A stretch of DNA of 64,000 nucleotides, taken from assembly GCF_000340215.1 (NCBI RefSeq), contig NW_006921540.1, positions 924,377-988,376 on the forward strand, in the 5' to 3' direction. Under the pieces are notes generated by a model. The model searched no databases, was not told where the DNA came from, and saw nothing but the letters and a program-made list of their open reading frames with translations. Position numbers and translations under genes: made by a program. This DNA comes from Pseudocercospora fijiensis CIRAD86. Its lineage: Eukaryota > Ascomycota > Dothideomycetes > Mycosphaerellales > Mycosphaerellaceae. How positions within the stretch are numbered: the stretch's first letter is position 1; every line of letters begins with the position of its first letter. Below are positions 34,522 to 45,268 of this stretch, in pieces.

Positions 34522-36675
34522 ATGCTACCCATGCAGCGAGCCATTCCCGGCTCTGCTCGCTCCAGCCTGCGCCAAGTGCACACACAGCCGTGGCAGCAGG
34601 CAACGCGAAATAGAGCCAATGCCAATGCCTCCATTCCAGCTCCGTTCAAAGCGCAGACACGACCCATCACCCGCCAATCCTCGCCATCGATAGCGAAGAC
34701 TGTCCGACACACCTTCGAGCGGCCGTCAGCGAAGGACGTACAGGTCCAGGTCCGATGGGCTTCGACGAAAGAGTCTGCGGCTGGTCCGAAGCAGTCTAAG
34801 AGCATAATCCTTCGCTATGCCTACAAAGCGCTGGCCTCACTCGGCTTGTTCATCGTTATCAGCGGTGGACTGGTCGTCGCCTTCTTCATCTACGATGCTA
34901 CCACATATCGTGAAAATCCAGATACCGCGGAGCTTGCCGTCTCAGAGCTGGCTTTGAATCCGCGGAAGGGCGGTCCCAAGAATCTACCCATCGCCGAGTA
35001 TTTTGTGGACGATGAGGAGGATTCGGGGATGAGAGAGCAGAAGCACAAGCCAAAGCTGGTCATTTTGGGCACAGGCTGGGGGAGCGTGGCATTGCTGAAG
35101 GAGTTGAACGCTGCCGAGTACCACGTCACAGTCGTCTCGCCTTCGAATCACTTTCTGTTCACACCAATGCTTCCATCCGCGACTGTGGGCACTTTGGAAT
35201 TCAGAAGTCTGGTCGAGCCAGTGCGTGGGATCATCAAGCGAATCAAAGGTCATTTCCTGAAGGCGTCTGCCGTGGACGTTGACTTTAGTAACAAGTTGGT
35301 CGAGCTGGAATCTTACGACTCAGATGGCGGAAAGCGGCGCTTTTACCTGCCATATGACAAGCTCATTATTGGAGTCGGATCTACCACAAACCCACATGGC
35401 GTCAAAGGACTAGAGCACTGCCATTTCCTCAAGGACATTTCAGATGCTCGCAAGATCAGAAATGCTGTGATACGCAACCTCGAAACTGCATCTTTGCCCA
35501 CTACCTCCGACGAAGAGCGAAAAAGATTGCTCTCCTTCGTTATTTCTGGTGGCGGTCCTACTGGAGTCGAATTTGCTGCTGAGCTCTACGACATGCTGAA
35601 TGAGGATCTCACCAAGTTCTATCCCAGACTTTTAAGAAATGAGATTTCTGTGCACGTCATCCAGTCTCGTGGCCACATTCTCAACACCTACGACGAAGCT
35701 CTCAGCAAATACGCAGAAGATCGCTTGGCCCACGACGACGTCGACGTGCAGACCAACGCACGTGTAAAGGAGGTGCAATCAGACCGAATACTTTATACTC
35801 AAAAGGACGCGGACGGCAGCGTAATCACGAAGGAACTTCCCATGGGCTTCTGCCTGTGGTCTACAGGAGTTTCGCAGACTGAATTCGCTCAGAACATCGC
35901 CAAGAAATTCGGCAACCAGAACAACCGCCACGCTCTTGAGACCGACACTCATCTGCGTCTCGCAGGCGCACCTTTAGGCGACGTCTACGCAATTGGTGAC
36001 TGCAGTACTGTCCAGAACAATGTCTCAGACCACGTCATTACGTTTCTGCGTACATTGGCCTGGGAAAAAGGCAAAGATCCAGCCACAATGCAGATTACAT
36101 ACCCGCAATGGTGCGAAGTTGCGAAGCGCGTCAAGGCGCGTTTCCCGCAGGCATCGGACCATCTCAAGCGACTTGGGAAGCTCTTCGAACAATACGACAA
36201 GGACAAGAATGGCACTCTAGACTTCGGCGAGCTCAGTGAACTCCTTAAGCAGATCGATAGCAAGCTCACCTCTCTGCCAGCAACAGCGCAACGCGCCAAT
36301 CAGCAAGGTGTCTACCTCGGACGCAAGCTCAACAAGCTAGCACGCGCTGAGTATGGCATGAGGTTGAACGACATTATCGATGGCGATGTCGACGATGCCG
36401 TATACAAAGCATTCGAGTATAAGCATATGGGCAGTCTGGCATACATTGGTAACGCAGCAATCTTCGACTTCAATGGCCATGGGTGGGGCGGTGGTCTGCT
36501 CGCCGTGTATCTCTGGCGTAGTATCTATTTCGCGCAGAGCGTCAGTCTACGTACGCGTATGCTGCTTGCGATGGACTGGAGTAAGCGAGCATTGTTTGGA
36601 AGAGGTGAGTTACTCTATCGAGATCTTGAAGCTACCATAACCACTGACTCGTAAGCAGACATGATGAATTACTAA
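34522..36675 (+). CDS. NDE1: External alternative NADH dehydrogenase with EF-hand
   Basis: Exon 1 is 34,522-36,604 and a short last exon 36,659-36,675 encodes the C-terminal DMMNY after a 54-bp intron (gtgagt...gcag); 699 aa. Type II NADH dehydrogenases pass electrons from NADH to ubiquinone without pumping protons. The N-terminus MLPMQRAIPGSARSSLR is a basic mitochondrial presequence, followed by a membrane span at about 104-124. The FAD-binding GTGWGS is at about 183-188, the NADH-binding GGGPTG at about 343-348, and VYAIGDCS at about 488-495. An EF-hand DKDKNGTLDFGE at about 559-570 is typical of the Ca-dependent, cytosol-facing fungal NDE1 type. An upstream in-frame ATG at 34,453 would add 23 residues; the inner Met is preferred because the presequence begins there. 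Confidence 0.92.
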
Positions 36676-37134
36676 GCATTTGCATGATACAGCTGTACAT
36701 CTTCCAGAGCCCTGGTAGCGGTAACTAGCGCGCTGGTCCTATTGCAATAGGTCAATTACCTATCTTGTATCTCAGGATTGGACGAGACCTATTGAATATT
36801 CGAACAACCATGTATGTCGCGAAGCAGAAAACGGAACTCGGTGCTCACCTTCTATGTCCACCTGTTCCGTGAGGGCTGACATCCAGATATGGCTTGTGTT
36901 GCTCGGGCCGTGATAGCGTTTTCGGGAAACATGCTTATTAGCAGCTCGCAAAGTATCCTCAGGTTATGAGGACTTTTTTCGCAAAAAAATGGAGACGGCG
37001 CGCACACCACTGAGGACACTGATTCTTTGTCGAGTATATAGTCTATCACGATTCCTGGTGATCAACGACATCATCTCACTTCCAGGACGCAAAAGGAATT
37101 CTGGCAGCGTACATTATCCTGACTTGCTGCCAAT
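36676..37134. other. Intergenic
   Basis: 459 bp between the NADH dehydrogenase and the next plus-strand frame. No gene or clear regulatory motif seen. Confidence 0.6.
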
Positions 37135-37887
37135 ATGACGCCGTCAACGCCCACCGTGGCCCAACTGAACGCCGGGCTATTCAACCTTCCACAAGAACTT
37201 TTCGATCACATCTACAACCTCGTATTCACCGCTGAGCAGGACCTGGTTGTCGATCTCGATAGATACTACAAGCCGCCTGTGCAGCTTCAGGTGCATCAGT
37301 CGGCAAGGGCCGCATTCGCAAGACAGTACTACGGCAACACCACTTTCTACGTCACAGGCTTTGAAAAGTTCCATTGGCTATTTTAGCATTGCTGGATCGA
37401 AGGACTGCCATATGAACATCGCCTTCTCCTGAGGGAGATCAGGCTTGACCATCGTACGATAATCCTTGAATCCAAGTTTCCGGCTTACAAAAGAGTGTTA
37501 TTTCCCGCTGTGTATGCTAGCCGGCCAAATTCGGGCTCTCTAAGCCCTGGCATGTCGCCTTGGCAGGTTCGAATGATCCACCGCGAGTGGGAAAACGAGA
37601 CTGTGGTCAAGAGATGGCTGCCTTTAGGAACACGCGATGATCCGCCAATACAGCCTCAGAGGAAAGTCGCACCTGTCGCCTCAGATGCCATCATCGCTCA
37701 GCCAGCGCTGGCAATCCCTCGGTCACCGTCAGCAGTCAGACACAGGATGCCCAACTCGGTCCGGCTGAATCCCAAGCCAGCGCTGGCAATCACTCGATGC
37801 CTGTCAGCAGTCAGACACGGCATGCCCCCCTCGGATACACAGCGTACCAGGTCAGGGTACCATTCTGGAGGACATTTCGCATTCTAA
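37135..37887 (+). pseudogene. F-box-like/hypothetical family gene with in-frame TAG
   Basis: One reading frame of 251 codons is interrupted only by TAG at 37,384-37,386. Before it: LFNLPQELFDHIYNLVFTAE, the N-terminal Leu-Pro-x-Glu-Leu pattern of F-box-like and related fungal proteins, then a block ending YGNTTFYVTGFEKF. After it: LPYEHRLLLREIRLDHRTI, which matches the expected continuation of the same fungal family (a helix with HR..LREI.LD). An intron that removes the stop would be about 36 bp, too short. The tail has a 63-bp internal duplication (about 37,697-37,825) encoding two QPALAIP/KPALAIT units. A nonsense mutation of a Gln or Trp codon, or a sequencing error, is the simplest reading. 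The 84-aa 5' part may still be made. Confidence 0.6.
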
Positions 37888-38311
37888 AGCAAGCCGGATA
37901 CTACTTACACGAGTAGGCTATCGATGTCACTTCCGATTCCACTTTCAGGCGTAGGACCTTGAGACGAAACATTATAGGCTTAGAAAAGGACTTTGCGCGG
38001 AAGCGATAACATTTCGCATTCTGAAGTGAGCCGGAAAATCCTTACAGTAGTAGGCGATCGATGCCACTTCCGATTCGACTTTCGGGCTTGGGACCTCGAG
38101 ACGAAACATCATAGGCTTAGAAAAGGTCTTTGCGCGGAAGCGATGACATTGCACACTCTGAAGTGAGCCGGAAACTACTCGAAACGAGTAGACGATTGAT
38201 ATCACTCTTACTCGGCTATCGGGCGTAAGACCTTGAGACCAAACATCGTGGACTCGGAGACGGTCTTTGCGCGGAAGCGATGTAGCATGCGAGGTGACAT
38301 TTTGCATTCTG
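37879..38311. repeat. Minisatellite, three units of about 137 bp
   Basis: Units start at about 37,879, 38,016 and 38,153, each with (a/t)tctgaagtgagccgg-like sequence and ending in ctttgcgcggaagcgat. The first part of a fourth unit appears at about 38,295. The units are roughly 80% alike. The array fills the gap between the preceding pseudogene-like frame and the 3' end of the His-rich gene. Confidence 0.88.
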
Positions 38312-38378
38312 TATGCTACCTAAGGGTGCAATTTAGGTGAGAATTGGTCACTCCGGCTATCTAGGCCCCTGCCTCACC

Positions 38379-39585
38379 TCACTCATCTCGGTGGGCGCTC
38401 GGCGATCTGACCCCGGCCGTGCGCCTAGGGTGTGGAGCCGAACTTCGATAATGGTGCTGAGGGAGAGAGGTGGACGGGTTCATGAGGGGGTGTGAGGCAG
38501 CATCGGCAGTTCCCATGCGCACTGGAGGGGCAGGCGGAGGCGGAGGCGGAGGCGGAGGTGGCGATGACTCCACGGCAGGAGTCGCTGCAGGCGCTGTGGG
38601 AGTTCGCTCCAGTGGCACAGGGTCGAATCGTACGGCGGGGACACGCTCGGACAGCACACGGTCGAGGCTAGCGAAGGCCGCTCGCTCTGCCGGCTCAAGT
38701 GGCGCTGCTGGCTTCGCATCTGGCGCCCTGGTTGCCATTAGTATCTGGAGATAGACATCGCGGCACCAAATGATCACTTACGGTGTCTTGGTATCGCCCC
38801 TCAAAGCTTCACCGACCGAGCGAGGCTCTCCTTCGAATGCATCATAGCGTTCCTCACGGCCATTGAGCACTCCACCGTTCTTCAGGAACTCTGCAAGCGT
38901 CAGAGCTGGTAAGGTCGAGGGAGCATGATAGATGGCGCGGTTGTGATGGATATGGCGGTGTTGCCGGACCACGTGGTAGACATGAGGCTGGAAGGTTTTC
39001 TTGGTGATGACAGGCTAAGGAAAACAGATCAGCTCCGAAAGTTGCTTCCGAGTTGAGACGACTGTCCGCGACGCGGAGAGCGCACAGGGCGGAAGCGGAA
39101 GCGGAGCGACTCACCTGAATTGTCTCGAACACGTGATGGTGCACGTGCACTCCTTCGATGTCTGGCAGTGTAGAAGTGGTCTTCTCGGCAGTGACGTTGT
39201 TGACCTCGTTCTGGAACTGGGAAGCGACCTCTGCAAGCACGCTTTGAACCTCTGCCGGGTCATCATGCTCAAAATTCTCCTGCTCGACGGGAAGAAGGGT
39301 GTGATGGTGCTGTTCCTCGCGATACTCCTCCTCCGTAATTGGCTGGACCGAGACATGGTAGTGGTCTTGATGGATCTCCTGGTCGACGGCAGTTGTGACT
39401 TCCTATGGAGTGGCAGTCAGTGGCACTGCCAGCAGTGAAATCGAGAAGCGAAGTGTGCGTACCTCGTGCTCCGTTCTAGTGATGGTCTCACGGGTGACAG
39501 CTGGCGCGACCTTCTCATGGACGGTAGTGTCATGATGGCCGGCCTTGGCCAGATGGGATTCGACACCTTGTCTAGCGTTCTCCAT
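38379..39585 (-). CDS. His-rich fungal 'allergen'-type protein with Pro-rich tail
   Basis: Four exons (39,463-39,585; 39,115-39,402; 38,782-39,014; 38,379-38,727) give 330 aa. The introns are 60, 100 and 54 bp; the last has a gtaagt donor and a tactaat branch site and removes an otherwise in-frame TAA. The N-terminal part begins MENARQGVESHLAKAGHHD and contains TVHEKVAPAVTRET, then AVDQEIHQDHYHVSVQPI, a GVHVHHHVFETIQ segment and NGGVLNGREERYDAFEGEP. This layout matches fungal proteins annotated as 'allergen' whose cellular role is not established. The last exon adds a low-complexity tail with a run of ten prolines (ggcgga repeats). No signal peptide. It is divergent from the gene at 40,147, which carries a related module. 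Confidence 0.8.
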
Positions 39586-40146
39586 GGTTGTGTGAGTAAG
39601 AGAGCTCTGTAGGGGTGCTGGAATTCAAGATGCTGAAGGTCTGTGTAAATGCTCGGAAGCGAGGTGGATGTACAACGGAAGATTGAATCGCGTCAGAAGA
39701 TGGATGTTGTCTCGTCCTGAGCGGCAGCAACGTGGCTGCCATATGCTGCGCGCGGCAACCACGATGTGGACGATGTGGAAAGTGCAGGTAGGTGCCCCGA
39801 GGCAGGCACGACAGCAATTGACTCCGTATATCGTCAGCGTCCGAGGCGTCGACATCGCAGACGGCTTGCGCGTCTACTGAGAACACTTCGGAGTGATCAG
39901 CACGCATCGGCATATCATACATCAAACATCCGCATTGCGGCACTGAACGACAACTTGAAGTCTCCTTGCAGTATGCGTTGTCCTGGCTACCACGCGTGGC
40001 GCTAAGGGAAGCCGCGTTCAATTTGCCTTGACGTACCGCGAGGCAAAGGAAGGAAAGCGACACCTGCCCATTGGACGCATTGACGGTGTCCCTCCATCCC
40101 ACCATGCATCGCCGTCCTTCATGTCTGATCTCCATGCTGTACTGCC
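39586..40146. promoter_or_regulatory. Divergent promoter region
   Basis: 561 bp between the start codons of the His-rich gene (-) and the disordered 604-aa gene (+). No TATA box identified. Confidence 0.45.
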
Positions 40147-41961
40147 ATGGCAGAAGTGCACCTCCTCTCCCGCAAGCCTGCTTGCCGTGACCTTCGAATG
40201 CAATCTACAATGCCCCCATACCTACACCGGCTTGGGGACATTTGGAACCACATCAGAAGTCGTCAGCATGGACAATCAGTGCACACACGACATGGAAGCC
40301 TGCACAAGCCATTGCCGAAGCTGCCGGTGCGACAGCATGAATGGTTCTTGATGGAGACATCTCTCGCGCCATGGAATGTCGATAGAGCTGCTCCGGACGT
40401 CGACGAGTATCGATCCACTGCATCTGATCGCGACGGCGCCATAGGCCACGCACTGAGCGCGCTCGATCTCACCAATACCGAAGAGACCCATAGGACTGTC
40501 GTCTGGCAACCTGCAGTCACCCATGCAACACACGTTGTGCAGCCTTATGAGATTACAAGGCAGGCTGTTGACCGAGAGCTTCACGATTACCATTACTTTC
40601 ATCGAACTCTGCCGGTCACCGACTTTCATATCTTACCGTCCAGGCATTTCGTTGAGAACGGTCGAGGTAGCTACACGGAAGTTTCTGAAGAAAACAAGCC
40701 ACTGGATGCAGAGGATGAGACGGAGCTGCTTCGTGTGATTGACAACTCAGTGAGCAAGGAGCGAGCTGAGATGATCAGAGTGAAGGCTGAACCATCACCT
40801 ATCCCGGAAAAGGAGAAGACAAGTCCACGACTCGGCAGGGACAGTCAGGCCCGTCACTATCTTCGCCATCCTACCCATGCCTCAATCGGAGCCTCTGAGA
40901 AGTCTCCCCAGGGCCAAGTTCATAGCGCTCCTACATCTACTCGAACGTTCCGGCAGGCTCAAATCCTTCCGAGCGAGGATAGGAGAGACAGTGAACATGT
41001 CCAGTCGACAGCCAGAACGGACAGTAGCAGAAGTATGGTAGCGCGTCCGGGAATTCCAGCAATTGGTGCGCCAGTCGCAAACACATTTCCAACTGGTCAA
41101 GATCAGCATGTTGCTTTGCATCAACGAAATGATTCCTATCCACGGCCGCCCGTACATATGGCAAGCAGAAAGACACCCTTCTTCCAAAGACAAGAATCTG
41201 CACCTATGACATCCGTCGAAAGATTTCTACGAGCAGATCATCGACAAAATCGAGAGTCTGGTCTGAACATGAGTCTCGACAATAGCATCAGCCTGACAGG
41301 CAGATTCACCAGAAATGAGCGAAGTGCGCTAGAGGCTGATGAGAAGAGAGGACCGGCATTGAGACCTCCTCAAACTGAACATCAAGGATCTGAAAGACTT
41401 TGCAATTCAGGTCATCGTCTGCCTTCGAATACAACGGGACCAGAGCGTGCTGCGACCTCGGGCATGGCAAGAAGTGCTGAGAGCGCACCGTCCCTGACTA
41501 AGCCCTCTGCGGGACATAGTTGGACCTCGTGTTCCGCCCCGAAGCTGATTCGAAGTCCGACAACATCAGGAATTAGAGCCGCTCCTACCAATGACGTGCA
41601 CCCGATATCAGCAGCGACAGACGTCGGCGGCAATACATCTAGACTGCCAAGACCAGCAACAGCGATAACGAAAGTCCCTTCAGGCTTGCCGGATCCAGAT
41701 TCGAGAACATCGACCTCTACGTTCCAAAAGCCACATGTTGCCCCCAACAACGTTCCCGTGGTAACGTCGCAAGCACACAGCACGGAAAAATCCTTGCTGC
41801 CAGCAGCGTACGCAAGAGCTGCAGGGAGAACAGCCTACCCATCTTCTCGCGCAACCGCTGCCAGAATCACCTCCCAGCCAACACGGACTTCCCAAGGCAT
41901 GTATCTAAACTACAGCAACTTTCGTCTAAGCGAGGAAGTTACACCCCAACGTCGGCAATAG
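40147..41961 (+). CDS. 604-aa mostly disordered protein with His/Tyr motif
   Basis: A single uninterrupted frame starting at an ATG in good context (gccATGg). Residues about 105-190 are the most ordered part: a segment with AVDRELHDYHYFHRTLPV, then ILPSRHFVENGRG. This resembles a module of fungal proteins in which a His-rich repeat is followed by ILPARHF. The rest is rich in Ser, Thr, Pro, Arg and Gln, with no membrane span, signal peptide or catalytic motif, and is predicted disordered. The neighbour on the other side of the promoter carries a similar motif (AVDQEIHQDHYHVSVQPI), so both may work in the same process or derive from one ancestor. Function unknown. Confidence 0.8.
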   Translation: MAEVHLLSRKPACRDLRMQSTMPPYLHRLGDIWNHIRSRQHGQSVHTRHGSLHKPLPKLPVRQHEWFLMETSLAPWNVDRAAPDVDEYRSTASDRDGAIGHALSALDLTNTEETHRTVVWQPAVTHATHVVQPYEITRQAVDRELHDYHYFHRTLPVTDFHILPSRHFVENGRGSYTEVSEENKPLDAEDETELLRVIDNSVSKERAEMIRVKAEPSPIPEKEKTSPRLGRDSQARHYLRHPTHASIGASEKSPQGQVHSAPTSTRTFRQAQILPSEDRRDSEHVQSTARTDSSRSMVARPGIPAIGAPVANTFPTGQDQHVALHQRNDSYPRPPVHMASRKTPFFQRQESAPMTSVERFLRADHRQNRESGLNMSLDNSISLTGRFTRNERSALEADEKRGPALRPPQTEHQGSERLCNSGHRLPSNTTGPERAATSGMARSAESAPSLTKPSAGHSWTSCSAPKLIRSPTTSGIRAAPTNDVHPISAATDVGGNTSRLPRPATAITKVPSGLPDPDSRTSTSTFQKPHVAPNNVPVVTSQAHSTEKSLLPAAYARAAGRTAYPSSRATAARITSQPTRTSQGMYLNYSNFRLSEEVTPQRRQ

Positions 41962-42096
41962 ACGTCTGCTTGAGGATCAAGAAACTTGGAAAGACTGCTT
42001 CTCAACTGTAAAAGTAGCATTAGGTAGCGGTTAGGTGTTTCCATCAAAAAGCATTTCTATCCCAGTCATAAATCATAAAACTCATGTCTCCCTCTA

Positions 42097-43458
42097 TCAC
42101 CAAACACTTCCGAAATGTCCTCCTTTCTTCAAACACGCAGTGACGGAAGCAGCAGCTGTGGCTGTAGTCGTATAAGTCCAAGTCTTAGCCATAGTTTTCG
42201 TTTTATAGGTGATAGTGTATCCGATTTTCGTAATCGTTCTGGTCTTCGGTGGCAAAGTCGTCGTAACAGTTTTTGTTCCCTTTTTCACTGTTTTAGGTGG
42301 ATCGGTGATCGTAGCTGTCGAAGTTGTGAGGCTGACGTCCGTGAATGTCGACGTGGGGGCTGTGGATGTGGTTGTGGTGCTAGCTGGGACTGGATCTGTT
42401 TCTGTAATTGTTGGTGCGTCGGGAGAGCGTCGTGTGAGTGCGAGGGCGAGACGTTCGCGGGTAGCTTTGAGCTGTTCGAATCTTTTCCTGAGTTGTTCTG
42501 CATTGAGCGGTGTGTCTGCGCGCTTGGATTTCTTGCTGATGTTGATGCTGAGGCCTTTGGGGATTGGAATGACTGTTGGCTTGATGCGGCATTCTGGGTC
42601 GGGATTTTCGGGTCTTGGCGGGACGGTGCATGTTGGGTAGACGGTTTTTGTGATTGTTGAGACTGTTCTTGTCCAGCTATCGAATGTGCGTGTGATGATC
42701 TTGCTTGTGGTTGTGATGACTGGTTTGGGCGTTACTGTTAATGTCCTGGTGTATGCAGCAACCGTGACTGTTGACTTATTCGGGACATTCGTTGTCGTCT
42801 GGATTGTTGACGTGGCTACAGGGCATTAGCAGATTAAAATGAAAGGTGCAGCATAGGTGAACTGACTCGTTGTGGTAGCAACTGGTGTTGTGGTTTCGGA
42901 GAAAGTCAAGGTGCTGGTAATCGTAGTTGTTTGTGGAATGCCGACAGTTAGATAGAAATCGCGCTGCCAGCCGAAAGGAGAGCCGTCGCCATTGTTGCCT
43001 ATGACAATGATACTCCAGTCGCCAGAAGTCATCTCATCTTTGGTGATTGGACATGTCGACATTTGAGAGACAAGATCTGGCGTTGTCGGAACATCTGTAC
43101 ACAGTACTTGATCACCAGTATCGTCGTTGACCAGGATTATGTTTGAGTAGGTGTCTTCTACACAGCTCTCAAATTGCGAAACGCAGGTGAAGCTCGCATT
43201 TGACCGGGAGTCAATGAAGTAGCTGCCTCCGTTCTGATAGTCGATGCCATAGCTGTAGCATATGCTGTCTTCATCGTAATCAAAATCTTCGTTGTTCTCT
43301 TTGGGATCCTCTCTGCGAAAAATCTTCGCCGCCAAATCGAGCCTCCTTGAGATTCCAGTCTTCATGAAATCGTGCTCAACAGCATCATCCAGATTTTCGG
43401 CGACAGTTCCAGAAGAAAACGCTAGAACCGTGACAGCAAAAAGAAAGCAAAGCTGCAT
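42097..43458 (-). CDS. Secreted Thr-rich hypothetical protein
   Basis: Exons 42,867-43,458 and 42,097-42,815 with a 51-bp intron (gtcagt...tgtag, branch-like ctaat) give 436 aa. A signal peptide, MQLCFLFAVTVLAFSSGTVA, is followed by an acidic stretch and a domain with about six Cys (residues about 65-150) suggesting disulfides. From about residue 175 the chain is dominated by Thr with Ser and Val, as in heavily O-glycosylated cell-wall or secreted proteins. The motif KKSKRADTP in the middle is a possible Kex2 (Lys-Arg) cleavage site. There is no GPI signal; the C-terminus ends GHFGSVW. No catalytic domain recognised. Likely extracellular or wall-associated. Confidence 0.8.
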
Positions 43459-44938
43459 GGCTGCGGAAAGTGATAGAGCGAATGTCGGCTATTGATAGGG
43501 CTGAGAGGAGGAGGTTTGACTGTGACTTAGAGGGCTGAACACAGACTCACACGAGGTTTGCTAGGTTTCCTTTTAAAACCGAGATCCGATGGAAGACGAG
43601 TCTCTGGATTGCTGCAGTACAATGCTCAGATGCGTCCAAGCCCCAGCCTCGGGTCCTGCTGAGCCAGCGTAAGCAGGCATCGTAGGGCAGTGATGGCCAC
43701 GAGCCTCATACTACGAATGCATTTCGTGGTCAGGATGAGCTAGCATCGAGAACAATCGCGAGCTATCAGACAGCACGAGCCAATTGGGTTGCCGTCTACC
43801 CTTGTCAACAGCGCTCAGACGGCATTTCCTGCAGAGCTTCGGAAGAGTAAAGCCACTCACACAGCGCATTGTTGAAAGTGCCTTCTGCTATGGCTTGAGA
43901 TTACCAAAGCTAGTTCAGCTGGGCCCACGATCATCGTGGTACAGGTCGCTAACGATGCCTGGAGGGCACCGAAATAGCGCTCAGAGGAGGCCGCACCCCG
44001 ATGTGGTTGTCGTATTTGAGCTTCTCCATCTCCACTTTGGACTGTTGATGTTCTGCCCAGACGTGATGTGTACATGGATCAAGGCTTGCGTGTTCTAGGT
44101 CGGTAAGTAGCGCGCGGCGCTTGCAGGCTGCAGGAGATCATTGAATATCTTGGCTGCAGCTGCGGTCAGCAGAGACCGAGTGCCACGGTCCTTTTCTCTT
44201 GATCATATGCGAGAACTTCGATAGGGCAACATACTATACCGAACTCCCGATATCTTGAGCACGCACGTCGCACTAGCGGTTTCTAGGCTGTGAGTCTGCC
44301 CTTGATCGAGCAAGGCTGCCATTGTGCAACAAATCCACGTTTCGAGTTGAGTTGTGTATCTCCGCCCCCATTGCGTGTGCTCTTGCTCCGGCTTCACGTT
44401 CTACAGTGGAGATTGGGTGGTAAGCTTGATGGATCCGATCACGAGCGCTAGCTTGCAGAACGCAAGGAACATCGCGAACCAAGGCTCTACTTGGCACGTG
44501 CTGTACGCTGCTTGTTCTCCGGTGCCCTCAAAGCACACAAAGCTCTTGACATTGTTGCGTTTCGCTGGTATTCAGCTCGAGGAGCGCTTTGCGGAGTGGA
44601 GATAGCACGCAGACCTTGCTGGCCCAGCGCTTCGAAAGATGATTGCGCAGCCCGTCTGCGTAGTCGCGAGTAGGTACGGAGCAGATGCATGATGCAACTA
44701 GGAGAATTTTTCTGCGCAACGGAGAAAGGCGTGAAGCAGAGATGTCGTTGGCGAGGAGAGGCGCTAAATTTAGGTTGAGATCCTTGCTCGCCAAGACGGG
44801 ATCAGATCGTCCAGACAGCGACGACCTCATCCCGAGTTCAAAATAGCAGGCGGAGGTAGTGATGGGGCCCACCATCCATTGTATCGTGTATATAGCGTGT
44901 AATACACCATATACACAGCCCTCGAGGTCGGATGCCTG
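43459..44938. other. Gene-poor intergenic stretch
   Basis: About 1.5 kb upstream of the secreted protein gene. Only short overlapping ORFs on both strands (for example 43,784-44,098), none with protein-like composition or recognisable motif. Confidence 0.6.
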
Positions 44939-45268
44939 GTATACACCTATAGAGGAGTTATGTAATACGCGGATAATAGCCGAGATACAGGCTTAGCGGT
45001 TCGATTCTATTACGTATAGCGTAGTTAATTACTTACGTAGTACCATATTATCGGCGGTTAAATTAGCTTCGTTAATTGCCTATATTCTATCTATTCTATA
45101 GACTAAAAAATAGTATAAAGATTCTTTATATACTAAGAAGTTATATAATAGTTATATAACTAAGCTAATACGTTATAGATTCCCTAAGATATCGAGGTAT
45201 TAGTATAGGCCCTCTCTTATATATACCTAGTATATACCCGTAATCCCCGTATATTACGAGGTGTATAC
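44939..45268. mobile_element. MITE-like element with 10-bp terminal inverted repeats, RIP-affected
   Basis: About 330 bp bounded by GTATACACCT and AGGTGTATAC. A second inner part of the ends also pairs loosely (gtaatac-gcgg against ccgtatattac). The interior is depleted of CA and TG and rich in TA, unlike the normal sequence on both sides. So this is an isolated island with the same RIP signature as the 27-kb block. No coding capacity. A TA at each end could be a mariner-type target duplication. Confidence 0.65.

Noticed and set aside
37351..37386. 36-bp intron removing the TAG at 37,384
   Set aside because: Below the minimum functional intron size seen elsewhere in the window (49 bp) and no branch-site sequence.
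43784..44098. 104-codon plus-strand ORF between the secreted protein gene and the MITE
   Set aside because: No recognisable motif and an equally open antisense frame; treated as chance.
44996..45010. ggttcgattct resembling a tRNA B box
   Set aside because: No A box or cloverleaf can be formed around it and it lies within the MITE-like element.
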